Below are positions 21,639 through 31,834 of a stretch of DNA of 64,000 nucleotides, in pieces. The position numbers and the translations under genes were made by a program. Source of the stretch: Isochrysis galbana. Its lineage: Eukaryota; Haptophyta; Isochrysidales; Isochrysidaceae. The notes under the pieces are model-generated. The model did no database searches. It was not told where the DNA came from and saw nothing but the letters and a program-made list of their open reading frames with translations. Position 1 is the first letter of the stretch. Every line of letters begins with the position of its first letter. The stretch covers positions 1,901,398 to 1,965,397 of the forward strand of contig CM030931.1 of assembly GCA_018136815.1 (NCBI GenBank), given 5' to 3'.

Positions 21639-21925
21639 TGTTACCCCCCAGGAGCCAACGCCCCCCAGGAGCTATCGGGGGCCCCCGATAGCTATCGGGG
21701 GGAAATTTTTTCCCGATCGCCAACAGCCCCCCCGAGAGCTACCGGGGGACCGAGAAAATCCCCCGAGAGCTATCGGGGGAGTTTAATGCCCCGGGGAGCT
21801 ATCGCGTTTTAAGGCGGGCCCCCGATTGCTATCGGGGGCGAAAGGCGAAAGATTGCCCCCGTTTACTATCGGGGGGAAACGACGGCCCCCAGTAGCTATC
21901 GGGGGGCCGTCCTCGAGCCCCCAGC
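21639..21925. mobile_element. Palindrome-array element, left end, second copy
   Basis: Begins TGTTACCCCCCAGGAGCC, preceded by TATATA, and carries eight or so GATAGCTATC-type palindromes in the same order as in 41798-42190 (read in reverse). It then runs into a GA microsatellite and AT-rich DNA like that inside the first copy. No matching right end was found, so it is truncated or rearranged. Confidence 0.8.
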
Positions 21926-21932
21926 CAGGCGC

Positions 21933-22408
<476 letters not shown>

Positions 22409-22590
22409 TTATCGTAGAAATAATTTTAATCAATTAAATAGAATATTTTTATGAAAATATACTTTTCAATTAATTATTTGAATAATAAAAAATCCAAAAC
22501 GGAATGAGCAAATTAAATATAATTTATTATAATATTTTTACGAAAATATACTTTTCAATGAATTATTCGAATAAAAATCAAAAAACGGAA
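22409..22590. repeat. AT-rich direct repeat
   Basis: Two copies (about 22450 and 22540) of a 40-50 bp unit containing GAAAATATACTTTTCAAT and AATTATT. It resembles the AT block at 16000-16050. Confidence 0.7.
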
Positions 22591-22811
22591 TTAGCGGTTT
22601 CCGGCTGCAGTGGCTCAGCGAGCACACGCAGACGCGGCGAGCGGGCGCGGTCCACTGGGATGGGTCCCAGGGGGCATGGGTCCAGTGGGACCCATGGGGC
22701 GAATCGCACCATTTCTTGGCGAAGATTTTCGTAGTGGCAAGTGGCCCCCCCTGGAGGTTTTTTATTGGGCATCGCGCCACGGTCAAAAAAAGCAGCCCAA
22801 CCCTTACTAGC

Positions 22812-22840
22812 AGTTAAAAAGCCCATGTTTGACCGCCCTA
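22812..22840. repeat. Solo end of the hAT-like TIR family
   Basis: GTTAAAAAGCCCATGTTTGACCGCCCTA-type end, the same terminus as at 18564-18592, without a partner end nearby. Confidence 0.65.
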
Positions 22841-23556
22841 CTCGAACTCGGCGGGAGCGCCCTCTCGCGGGCGCTTCGGGTGCGCGGCGTCGAGCATGGC
22901 CCGATCGTCCGTCGCGGCGGGGTTGGCGGCGCGGCGGGGGGAGAGCGGCGCGCGCTCCATGACCCTATCCATTGAATGATAGTTGCGCGTCCATGTCTGT
23001 ACATGTGCATGCAGCAAGCGACGTGAGCGTGGGGCGACCCCTATGAGTGCAAGGCGTATAGACGGAGGAGAGCCCCGTACTCCCGACCGAGCGGGGGGCG
23101 TGTGGTACCGGATGAAGGCAAGCCGCCTCACATATATCCGCCGATCCCAAGCGGTGGGGGAAGGGCTGGGGGAGTGGGGGCGTAGAACGCTTGCGTGGAG
23201 AGTAGTGGGTCCAGAGCCGGGTGCGCGGCGAGAATATTGTATGATTTTATGCTACTGCGTAGTAGTAAAAAAGAGCGTATTTTGTCAAAACGCATGAATG
23301 CACGATGATAGAAGCGAATGCATAGGAAGGACACACACTTGTCCAATAGTTGGGTAATCAGCCAAGCTTGAAAACATCAGCATCGACTCGAAGCCGGAGC
23401 TGGAGAATGAAAGAGCGAGACCACTCAGATTACAGTTTGCTGCGTCATGACCTCCTGGCCCTAGGAGAGATGCGGCAACGCACTCCTCACAAGTGCTACA
23501 CCAAGCCAGTGAGAGCGCACCTGTGGATTTTGGCATGGGAGGACGGAGCTAACGAC
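22841..23556. other. No recognisable gene
   Basis: Downstream flank of the minus-strand ferredoxin-like gene. No domain-bearing frame. Confidence 0.45.
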
Positions 23557-24652
23557 TTACTTCTGGCTCTCTCGCTTGAGCGGCTTCCCGTCGATGTCAC
23601 ATTCTGCATCGCTATAGAAGCCATCGAAACCACGTGGCTGCACCTTGATTTTGATGTCCACGTCCTGTTCTATGTCGACAATGCGAGCACGGCAAGCAAG
23701 CCTCCACCGTGGGAACCGAGAGAGCATCTGCGTCTCTTGTGACTTTGGCGAGGACAGGGCCTCGATGCCGGAGAGAACGTCTACGGCGCAGGTGCAGCAG
23801 CATCCTACAACGAGCATGAGTCATGCGGCATCCACTCAGAAGGCTGAGGGGTGAGATGTGAGGAGGGCTGCAACACAGGTGATGCAGAGAGGTGCTTCCA
23901 CTAGCACTTCGAGCTATGAGCGACCCATGCAACGCACCTTCTCCGCCACAGTCGCCGGTGCCAACACCAGCATCGAATCGGCGCGCAAGAGGGTCGTTGA
24001 GGGTAATGCCACGCGTGAGGATTGAGCGTCGAAGGTTGGCGCCTGCATACAGCACGATAGATTCGTCTGCCCTACCCTCCGCCTCAGGGAACTGGAGAGT
24101 GACAGTGGCCTTTGGGCGGACAGTCAGCCGCTTGATTACGAGCTCGATGGGTCCATCCGGCAGTGATGCAATGGCTTCGACGGTGTCGTCGTATGACCGT
24201 CCCTCGACACGTGTCGCCTCGCCTTTGGCGGCTGCACCGGGGTAGCCAACATAGAGGAGCGCGTCGCCCGGCATGAGTGGCGCGGAGGCCGCCACGTCCG
24301 CATTCGATCCTGGCGCGACTTCGGAGACGAGGACGAGAGCGGCAGAGGCATCATCTGCTGCGCCGTGCTCTACCAGCCCGATGCCCAGTCCCGGTCGCTC
24401 AGGCGAGCGCTCGACGCGGATCTTCTCCATCGATTCGAGGAACTCTCCTGAGGCGGCGCGCAGCTGCGGCACACCCTCCGCGTCCTTGAAGAGAGCCCAA
24501 CGGGAAGGGTCGGCCTGGTCGGTGGCGCACATGGTGAGCACACGTGCCTTCGAGCTGGCGCCTAACCGGTGGGGTAAGCCGACCGGATGGAGGACGGCGA
24601 GCAGCGAGGGAAGGGCCAGCAACAGCATCGGCGAAGCTCGAAGGGGCTCCAC
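23557..24652 (-). CDS. Probable plastid-targeted PDZ-domain 2Fe-2S ferredoxin-like protein (two exons)
   Basis: Predicted 320 residues. Exon 1 is 24652-23938 and exon 2 is 23804-23557; the 133-bp intron has GTGCGT...TTGTAG borders. Residues 9-25 are a hydrophobic leader (MLLLALPSLLAVLHPVGL), followed by a basic, Ser/Ala region, which looks like a bipartite presequence for a complex plastid. A PDZ-like domain follows (about 79-176: GLGIGLVEH...APLMPGDALLYVG). Then comes a ferredoxin fold whose iron-sulfur ligands appear only after splicing: Cys235, Cys241 and Cys244 (C-x5-C-x2-C) and Cys276 in RLACRA. The intron splits the cluster loop, which supports the splice. PDZ plus ferredoxin architecture is known from photosynthetic eukaryotes; the electron-transfer partner is not evident. 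Confidence 0.85.
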
Positions 24653-25380
24653 CCTCGTCGGCCGTAACTGTGAAGAGACCGGGGGGAGCGTGACGAGGGA
24701 GGGCTGTGAAGTCTCGCGAAAGCTGGCGTCCAGAGAGGCATACTTCTAAAAGATACAAAAAAACCACTGACCCTTCTACGCTCGCGAGCGCGGTAGGAGT
24801 AAAAAAGTTGAAAGTATTCTCTGCCTACCATTCTTCGCACCTGTCATGCCGTCAGACTTCGCAGGGGATACCTTAGATGAGAGGGGAAACAGCCCCTGCC
24901 GAAGATCAGAGAGAGTGGGCAGAGCGAGACTCACGTAGAGTAGGCCTTCTTTGATCCAACGACGGCCGTTGAGAGCGCGGATGTCCTCCTCTCTTCCGGT
25001 CAGTTTCTCTACTCAATTTGTTCCAGAGGGCCCCCGCGCTCGACATCTGAGAGAGAAGCCAAAACGGGGGAAAGGTGGAGTGGGGGAGAGAGTGCATTTA
25101 CATGAATATTCGAAAGCCTCCATGTGTATGTACTTGTAGGGACATCCTTGTAGAGTAGAGGTATCATGTGTGCGAGAGAGAGACCGTTGCTGCCCTGCTG
25201 GGGGGGACGTGCGACCAAGAGATAGGAGTAGAGAGGAGAGGAGAAGAGGGGGAGAAGGAGAGATGGGGAGAGGGATGGGGAGAGAAAGAAGGGCGGGAGA
25301 GAGGGAAGGAGGGAGAGAGAAGAGAGGAGAGAGAGGTTTGGGGGGGGGGGGAGAAGAGAGAGAGAGAGAGAGAGAGAGGA

Positions 25381-25421
<41 letters not shown>

Positions 25422-25555
25422 CAGTCGGTTGTTGCGAGAGGGAGAGAGAGGGGGGGAGGCGCCGGTTGCGCGGAGGGCGCTGCGAGCGAGTCCACCCGGC
25501 TCTCCTCTCCCTCTCTCCCCTCTCGTCCTACCACCGCGCTCTCCCAGCCGGCGCG
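24653..25555. other. Intergenic region between two divergent genes, with a 38-bp C tract
   Basis: Shared upstream region of the PDZ-ferredoxin gene (minus) and the CCDC40 gene (plus). It is GA-rich from 25220 and holds a run of 38 C at 25383-25420, only 135 bp before the CCDC40 start. No TATA box or other promoter element could be assigned. Confidence 0.6.
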
Positions 25556-28189
25556 ATGGCCGAGCCCTCTGACCCAGTCGAGCTGGGTGGGGAGGACGAC
25601 GACGACGTCTCGATGCTCGACCCAGAGCACCCGATGCTTGCACGCGTGCAGGAGGCACTCACGCGGCAGATGAGCAACGCGTACGAGGTGCAGAAGCAGA
25701 AGGTGTCCGAGCAGACGGAGGAATTGTCGCGGCAGAAGCGGAAGCGGGAAGACGTGGGCGTCCAGCTCTACCAGGTCCAGCAGCAGCTCGCCAAGCTCCA
25801 GATGAATCTCGAGAAGGTGCACGAGAATGAGGCGCTCATCGGCCAGATGCGAGAGCAAGCGGAGAAGGACCTTGTCGAGATTCGGCAGGTCTACGCAGAG
25901 CAGCTCAAGGGCGTGCAGGAGCAGCGCGGGCGCTACTCCAAGTACCAGGCTGAGCTCGACCAGCTCGCCGCCACCATCCGACAGGTTGAGGCCTTCAATG
26001 AGCAGATGAAGTCGGAGATCGCCGTGACACGCCGTGCCACCTATAAGGCGGAAGAGGCCATCGCGAAGCTCGAGGTGAACAAGAAGAGCCAAGACTTGCT
26101 CATTGACTCGCTCAACGAGCGACTGAAGCGGGAGCAGGAGCAATTGGCGCTGACCGAGGCGCAGCTCATCGCGCAGCGCAAGGAGACGGGCGGCGCGCTG
26201 CAGCTGCTGCAGGACGCTGCCGCGGAGATGGAGGCCATCCGATTTGAGAAAAAGCAGCTGATGGCACAGTGGAAGACCGCAGTGATTGGGATGGAGCGCA
26301 GGAACGAGGCACTCCAGAGCGTGGAGGAGGCGATGCGCAAGCAGCGCGAGCAGGAATTGGCCATCGAGACTGAGCTGATCGGGCTGCGCAAGGCCATTAA
26401 AGCCGAGGAGCAAAAGAACGAGGCGCTCACCACCACCGCCAACAAGCTCGAGGTCGAGCTCCGTGGGGTCGACGCAGCGATTGAGGCGTCGCGCCAGAGG
26501 CGCGCGACGGCAGAGGAACGACTGCAGATGATCTCCAAGTCCCTCGAGCAGACGGACGCCGAGCTGATGCGCATGGGCACCACGCAGTCTGCAATGCACA
26601 GCGAGGTCACCATCCTAGAGGGGCAATTACAAAAGGTGAACAACGCGACGCGCAAGTTAGAGGAGGCCGTGATGGCGACGGTGAGCGAGCAGACGACGCT
26701 CGAGAAGGGCACGCAGAACACCATCGCTGATGCGAAGAAGGTACGGGTGCAGGTCTCCGAGAAGGAGATGGCCACCGCTCAGCTCGAGAACGAGCTGGCC
26801 CGGCTCAAGGTGGACACGCTCAATGTCCGCTCTCACATAGGCCAGCTCAAGAGCACGCTCAAGGAGTACAACACGGAACTCGCGGAGAAGGACGCTCTGA
26901 TGGCCAAGTACGAGGTGGAAGCAAGGCGCAGGAACGTTGAGATCGAGAAGAAGCAACACGAGCTCGACCTTCTCAACCGCAAGTTCGACAGCTTGATGGC
27001 AAAGCGCGCCGGCATGAAGGAGCTGGACGAGGATGCGGGCCCGTTGGAGGCTACCATTGTTAACCTGAAGAAGGAGATTAACGCACGCTCCAAGGCCTGC
27101 TCCGACCTGCAGCGCGACTGGATTAACATGCAGACGGAGCTCGTCACCATTGAAAACTCGAACACGGGTATCGCCGACCAGGCCCACGAGCTGCGGGGCA
27201 AGCTCGCCATACTCTCGCAGAAACGGGTGCGCATCAATGCCGACCTCGAGCGCGAGAAGAAGGCCATCGTCGACTCGTCGCGCACCTCCAATGCGTTGCA
27301 CATAGAGATGGGCAAGATCAATCGCTTCTTATCGGAATATACCGCCAAGCAGCGCACCCTTACCGACGACAACTACCACATGGAGGTGGGCTTTACTGAG
27401 CGACTCAAGGACAACGAGAAGGAGGCTGTCGAGCTCGAGAGCAAGATCGTCGGCCTCAAGCAGGAGAAGGAGGCGTACTTGTTGGATGTCGTGGAGGCGG
27501 AGAAGCAGGCCCGACTGATCGAGCAAAAGATTGCGCTCGAGCGCGAGACGCAGGCGGCGCTCGACCCCACGGTCGGAGCCTCCGAGACGCGCGCGATGCA
27601 GCGAGAGATCCACCGGATGCAACTACGATACGCGCAGCTTCAGCGCCGGCAAGAGATTATGATTGCCGACATGGAGCGTGCTATATACAAGCGCGACAAC
27701 ATCGAAGCCAAGGGTAAAACCGCCGCCGCGCGCAAAGGCGCGCCGCCCACGCAGGCCGCACTGCAGCGGCAGATTGCCGAGCTCGCAAAGAAGCTCAAGA
27801 TGACCACGCACGACGCGTCGGTAACACAAATGCAGGTTATGAAGCTGCAGGAAGCGCAGTCGCAGCGAGGGCAGCAGGTTGACGCGGCTCGTGCTGAGCT
27901 CGACGAGGCTAAGCAGCAAGTGCAGCAAGCGCAGAGACAGCTGGGGGCGCAATCGATTGAGGCCCGCTTGCTGAGGCTTCCGCTGCGGCGGAACGAGCAA
28001 CTTGCGCAAAAGCTCATCGCGGCGGTAGAAGGTAGCTACGTGCCTGCAGCGAGCGAGATTGAGTTGGAGGAACAGCTGGAGGAGAGCAAGTCCATCGCCG
28101 AGAGCCTAAAGAGTGTGGCCACCCACCTAAGCCGGCAGTTCACACATCTAGCGCCCCGGATCGAGGAGATTCTGAGGAGCGAAGAGTGA
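25556..28189 (+). CDS. CCDC40: CCDC40/FAP172-like axonemal coiled-coil protein
   Basis: 877 residues in a single exon. The start is the ATG at 25556; the open frame upstream of it is low-complexity leader. After an acidic N-terminus (DDDDVSMLDPEHPML) almost the whole protein is heptad coiled coil rich in Glu, Lys, Gln and Ala. The C-terminal third has the conserved CCDC40 text, including MQREIHRMQLRYAQLQ, then MERAIYKRDNIEAKGK, and a final conserved segment ending in PRIEEIL. CCDC40 pairs with CCDC39/FAP59 as the molecular ruler that sets the 96-nm repeat of motile cilia and docks radial spokes and inner dynein arms. Its presence shows a motile flagellum. CCDC39 is not in this window. Confidence 0.88.
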   Translation: MAEPSDPVELGGEDDDDVSMLDPEHPMLARVQEALTRQMSNAYEVQKQKVSEQTEELSRQKRKREDVGVQLYQVQQQLAKLQMNLEKVHENEALIGQMREQAEKDLVEIRQVYAEQLKGVQEQRGRYSKYQAELDQLAATIRQVEAFNEQMKSEIAVTRRATYKAEEAIAKLEVNKKSQDLLIDSLNERLKREQEQLALTEAQLIAQRKETGGALQLLQDAAAEMEAIRFEKKQLMAQWKTAVIGMERRNEALQSVEEAMRKQREQELAIETELIGLRKAIKAEEQKNEALTTTANKLEVELRGVDAAIEASRQRRATAEERLQMISKSLEQTDAELMRMGTTQSAMHSEVTILEGQLQKVNNATRKLEEAVMATVSEQTTLEKGTQNTIADAKKVRVQVSEKEMATAQLENELARLKVDTLNVRSHIGQLKSTLKEYNTELAEKDALMAKYEVEARRRNVEIEKKQHELDLLNRKFDSLMAKRAGMKELDEDAGPLEATIVNLKKEINARSKACSDLQRDWINMQTELVTIENSNTGIADQAHELRGKLAILSQKRVRINADLEREKKAIVDSSRTSNALHIEMGKINRFLSEYTAKQRTLTDDNYHMEVGFTERLKDNEKEAVELESKIVGLKQEKEAYLLDVVEAEKQARLIEQKIALERETQAALDPTVGASETRAMQREIHRMQLRYAQLQRRQEIMIADMERAIYKRDNIEAKGKTAAARKGAPPTQAALQRQIAELAKKLKMTTHDASVTQMQVMKLQEAQSQRGQQVDAARAELDEAKQQVQQAQRQLGAQSIEARLLRLPLRRNEQLAQKLIAAVEGSYVPAASEIELEEQLEESKSIAESLKSVATHLSRQFTHLAPRIEEILRSEE

Positions 28190-28690
28190 TGGGGCACACA
28201 CTTCTAGAACCAGGGTGCGGGCAACATGTGTTTCCGGCGAGCTTTGGACGAGCGTGTGGTCAAATGAGCGCGAGGCTGTGCTTGCATGACACCCGCTTGT
28301 TTTCGAGTGGGTGGCATTCGAGATAACGGGGCTGTGACCATCGCGACTTGCTTGCCCCTTCCTCACTCTGACCTCATATAGAACTGGACATGACAATAGT
28401 GGCATCCAGGGCGGCTGGCTGATTGTTCGTGTGGTTTGCGTATGGTGGCGGTGTGGGTGAGTGGTATGTGGGGCGTCGCTCTCCTCCGTCTGCACCCCCT
28501 TTTTGGCTGGATGTAGCTGTCTTGGTTGTGTGGCTCGTTTGAGGCTCGAGCAGTGTGGACGCGGCCGTGGTATCTATTTGTTGCCGTATTTTGGTTCCGA
28601 GTGTGAGCGTGCGCTTGAGAGGGCAATATTCGCGTGTGCGTGTGAGCTCCCGTCCCATCGATTGATTGTCCCCCAAAACAAGGACCATTC
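28190..28690. other. No recognisable gene
   Basis: 3' flank of CCDC40. No domain-bearing frame, no clear repeat. Confidence 0.45.
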
Positions 28691-29541
28691 TTTGCCCCAT
28701 CAGACAGACAACCCGAAGCCCAAAGAATTCAGAGTCACAGAAGAGGAAAAATACCTAAGCAAAATGAACAATATATGGCTCCGCATACACCAACTAACTA
28801 CTAACTAGGAGCTAGGAGAGATAGCCGAGACCTCGTCCGTGGCGACCGACGAGGAAGTCACTTGCTCCCACCCCCCGGCGAAATGGGAGGACGGTCACAA
28901 GGGCCCCAAATTCATGGACTTCCCGCTCGCGGAGGAATACTCTATACACAAAGGCAAAGCATCCTCCTAGACCCTAGACAAAATCACAGTCTCAAACATC
29001 ACAAAAAGCATCCTGAGCGCGACGCGCAAAATAGACACAAAACCAGCGCGAGAAGCGTGGAACCAGAGGCGGCTCGGCCTCACCAAAGAAGACTGGAGAC
29101 ACGTAGCCAAACTATACACCCACCCACTCCTCAAACACACGGACAAACACCCACACTTTAAGCGCATAACCCATAGAAGGCTCGGCACGAGAAATCGATT
29201 CGCGACCAACGCAACCCAACCAAGTGTGTGCAGGCTTTGCGGTCGATACCGCGAGGACTCGAGCACTCGAGCCACCCTTGCGTGGTGCCCCGCTACCTCG
29301 ACCATCTTCGAAACAATCGACGCCCTGGCAGGCTTCTCACCGCCGTCTAATAGATCGCGCCAGCAACCAGCAAAAGACAAACTCTTTGTATACCCCGGTT
29401 AACAGCCGCCCCCCGACCCCCGAGAGCCTGAAGGCCCTATACATAGCCTATACATAATTTCGTGGAGATACATCATACAAGACTTCTACAAAGTGGAATT
29501 CGACGCACACAAATTCCACTACATACCCATACTAGAATCCA
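28691..29541 (+). mobile_element. Degenerate LINE copy, C-terminal region
   Basis: The translation (with several stops and shifts) shows PAREAWNQRRLGLTKEDW, HVAKLYTHPLLKHTDKH, HITHRRLGTRNRFAT and the knuckle CRLCG followed by a damaged HxxxxC. After a stop it continues with WRYIIQDFYKVEF. It is closer to the relic at 7808-8400 than to the copy at 14085, so at least two LINE lineages are present. It is interrupted at 29541 by a short element and continues at 30288. Confidence 0.82.
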
Positions 29542-30287
29542 ACTAAGTTTATACTTGGTTGCCCCATGGGGGGGCACGAGCCCCCCCCTCTCTCCACTCC
29601 TCCCCTGCCATGGGGGAGGAACCACCCATGCTCCTGGCACGCCTGATGGCTTGCCAGGAGCAGAATGCCCTGCTGACCCACTCTCTCACTGGCAGGCTTG
29701 CCTGCCTCGCGCGTCCTGGCCTGTCGTGGCCAGCCCATCGCTCCAACCCCCCCTCCCCCCCTGTTCGACAGGCAGACAGGTGCAGATTGGGGACCCCTGA
29801 GGCACAGGAGCGCCAGCGAGGGAGAGGCAGGGGAGGCCAGGGCCCAGCCCCAGCCTCCTCTGCCCCCTGAGCTGGCCTCCAGAGGCCTCCAGGGGTCGCC
29901 AGGGGCAGCTGCAGGCCTGTCGCAGGCGCGCCATCGCGCGTGCCTGCAGGAGAGGGGAGAGAGAGCGCGGAGAAGGGGGTGGGCGGAGCGAGAGCCCCGC
30001 TCACCGGAAAATATGTAAGTCCCGCACCTGTTTACAGGATAAGTCGGGACCGAGGCCGCCGCCAGCCCGGTAGGCGTAGGAGGAAGGGGGGAACGGATCG
30101 CCGGGGGGGGGCGCGGGCCACCGACCATATCTAAGCCCTTTTCCCCTATCCCCCTAGTAGTGCACGGGGGGAGTCGCCTGATGGCGGGGGGGAAAGGGCC
30201 GGCGGATTGGGGGTGTAGAAAGTTTCCTACGTGAGTAGAAAGTAGAGGCTGCACGGTCGCGTGTGCGGTGAGACTATTAAGAAATTA
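29542..30287 (+). mobile_element. Family A short retroposon-like element, copy 2 (746 bp), inserted in the LINE
   Basis: Flanked by the 19-bp target duplication ATACCCATACTAGAATCCA (29523-29541 and 30288-30306). The plus strand starts with the terminal hairpin (ACTAAGTTTATACTTGGTTG), then the CCATGG leader, and ends GTGCGGTGAGACTATTAAGAA. Removing the element and one duplication copy restores the LINE sequence, which proves the boundaries. Confidence 0.92.
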
Positions 30288-30560
30288 ATACCCATACTAG
30301 AATCCACCATCACGAGATTCACGACACACTACGACGGATATAAATTCTCCGAGAAAGCTATATTAATCCGAATGCCGAATGCTGGAGAGATTCGCACATC
30401 TAAGCAGAGCGCTGCTCTTCGCGAACACGACTGACACTTCAAGAACCGCCCAGGCGGGCATAGGAATAGGAAGACAGCCGAAAAAAAAGGATAGACGTGA
30501 ACGTCATAAGTAAGGCCGATCTTCACGACTGACAAAGACGACACCACAGTCTTCCTCCCA
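30288..30560 (+). mobile_element. Degenerate LINE C-terminus, continuation
   Basis: Encodes YDGYKFSEKAILIR, matching AYSEESILIR of the copy at 18882. Beyond 30400 the frame shifts, but the AQAG.GRQ text is still readable. Decayed. Confidence 0.7.
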
Positions 30561-30763
30561 GACATCTACACCCCGCTTCACTCTCCTCTTCCCCCACAAG
30601 CCTCGCTCCTTCACCATGGGCCAGTACTTTGTCTTCATCGCCAAGCGACTCGGTCACCAGATGCGTGTGGATGGATCAGATGCGTGTGGAAGCAGGACAG
30701 AAAAAAACTCAGCAGGCGTAGCTGGGGGTGGTTGGGAGTGGGGGGGGGGGGCGTGATTAGCTT

Positions 30764-30950
30764 TGCAATGATAACATTGAGCTTTGTAATTGTAATAATA
30801 GATCAAAAAGAAAACAAATAACCTGACAATAATATGAGAACACTTTGTAATTGTAACAATAGACCAAAAAGAAAACAAATAACCTTGCAATAATAATATT
30901 GAGCCTTGTAATTGTACAGACTGAAAAGAAAACAAATAACCTGGCCCTCT
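30764..30950. repeat. Tandem repeat, about 61-bp unit, three copies
   Basis: The phrase CTTTGTAATTGTA starts at 30782 and recurs at 30843 and (as CCTTGTAATTGTA) 30904; each copy includes AAAAGAAAACAAATAACCT. The last copy runs into TTTTGACGGAACGCGACTT, which recurs near 11900 and 41580, so the array lies at the edge of a dispersed element. Confidence 0.85.
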
Positions 30951-31019
30951 TTTGACGGAACGCGACTTCCGCACCCGGCACACGAGCATGGCGCAACAGC
31001 TATAGCGCGTGAGCGCGTG

Positions 31020-31140
31020 TTGCTATTTATAACGCATGAGCCGGATATTTTTCTGGATATTTGGGTAGCTTGGCGGATATTTTGCGGATATTTTTGCTGG
31101 ATATTTGGGTCCGATTTTTTGGATATTTCTGCCAACTCCT
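31020..31140. repeat. Imperfect GGATATTT repeat
   Basis: Six or more GGATATTT(TG) motifs at 13-20 bp spacing. Similar GGATATTTGGG motifs occur at 58000-58080. No reading frame of interest. Confidence 0.7.
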
Positions 31141-31834
31141 ATCTCGTGGTCGCGGAGTGCGTAAAGCACATACGGAGCCTTGGGGGCGGTGCGGTAAGGG
31201 CGACCGAGAGCCTTCGCCCACGGAGGTCATAAACTGTTGGCTGGTCGACTCGACGTAAGGGAACTCCGCGCTCGAGCACCTGTACACCTTGACCGGCATC
31301 GTGCCTTCCGAGCTTCCGAGTACTTGTGCATGTCGTAGCCGCGGAGAACGACCCCCCACTTCTTCTCCTCCTTCTTCAAACCCTTCAGCACAAACTTGCG
31401 AAAGTTGAGCTCGCGCATCTCATCCGCGCCGAGGCGCACGCCCGTAGTCAACGGCGATAGCGGATAGCGGTAGCGGATACGGATGATAATACGTAATACA
31501 TACGGATACGGATACGGCGAGACTCGATACTCTACTAACCTTAAACTGTAAACTGTAGTCTTGTAGAAGGTCTTGTTGGCTAGAATCCCGAGCCGCATAT
31601 ACCGGACGAGCCATTCACCAACCGCGCACACCCCCATCGCGGGGTAGGGGCTCCGTTGCCGACGAGGCACAGTCCCTCAGCACTAGGATTAAACTAGGAC
31701 AAAAAGAAAACTCCTTGTCTGACAGCTTTTAAAACTCTGGAGTAGACATCCAATTTCTGAGGGGAAAGAGGCGAGCGATCGAGGGAGCGATCGAAGCGCC
31801 GGCGGCCGCCGTGCGGGACCATCGGATCTCGCCG
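31141..31834. other. No recognisable gene; short GGATAC array
   Basis: Upstream flank of the aldo-keto reductase gene. GGATAC/GGATAG hexamers are repeated at 31455-31520. No promoter element assigned. Confidence 0.45.

Noticed and set aside
26657-27301. Leucine-rich minus-strand frames (up to 244 codons) over CCDC40
   Set aside because: Antisense of a Glu/Lys/Gln-rich coiled coil gives Leu/Phe-rich text; the plus strand has the conserved protein.
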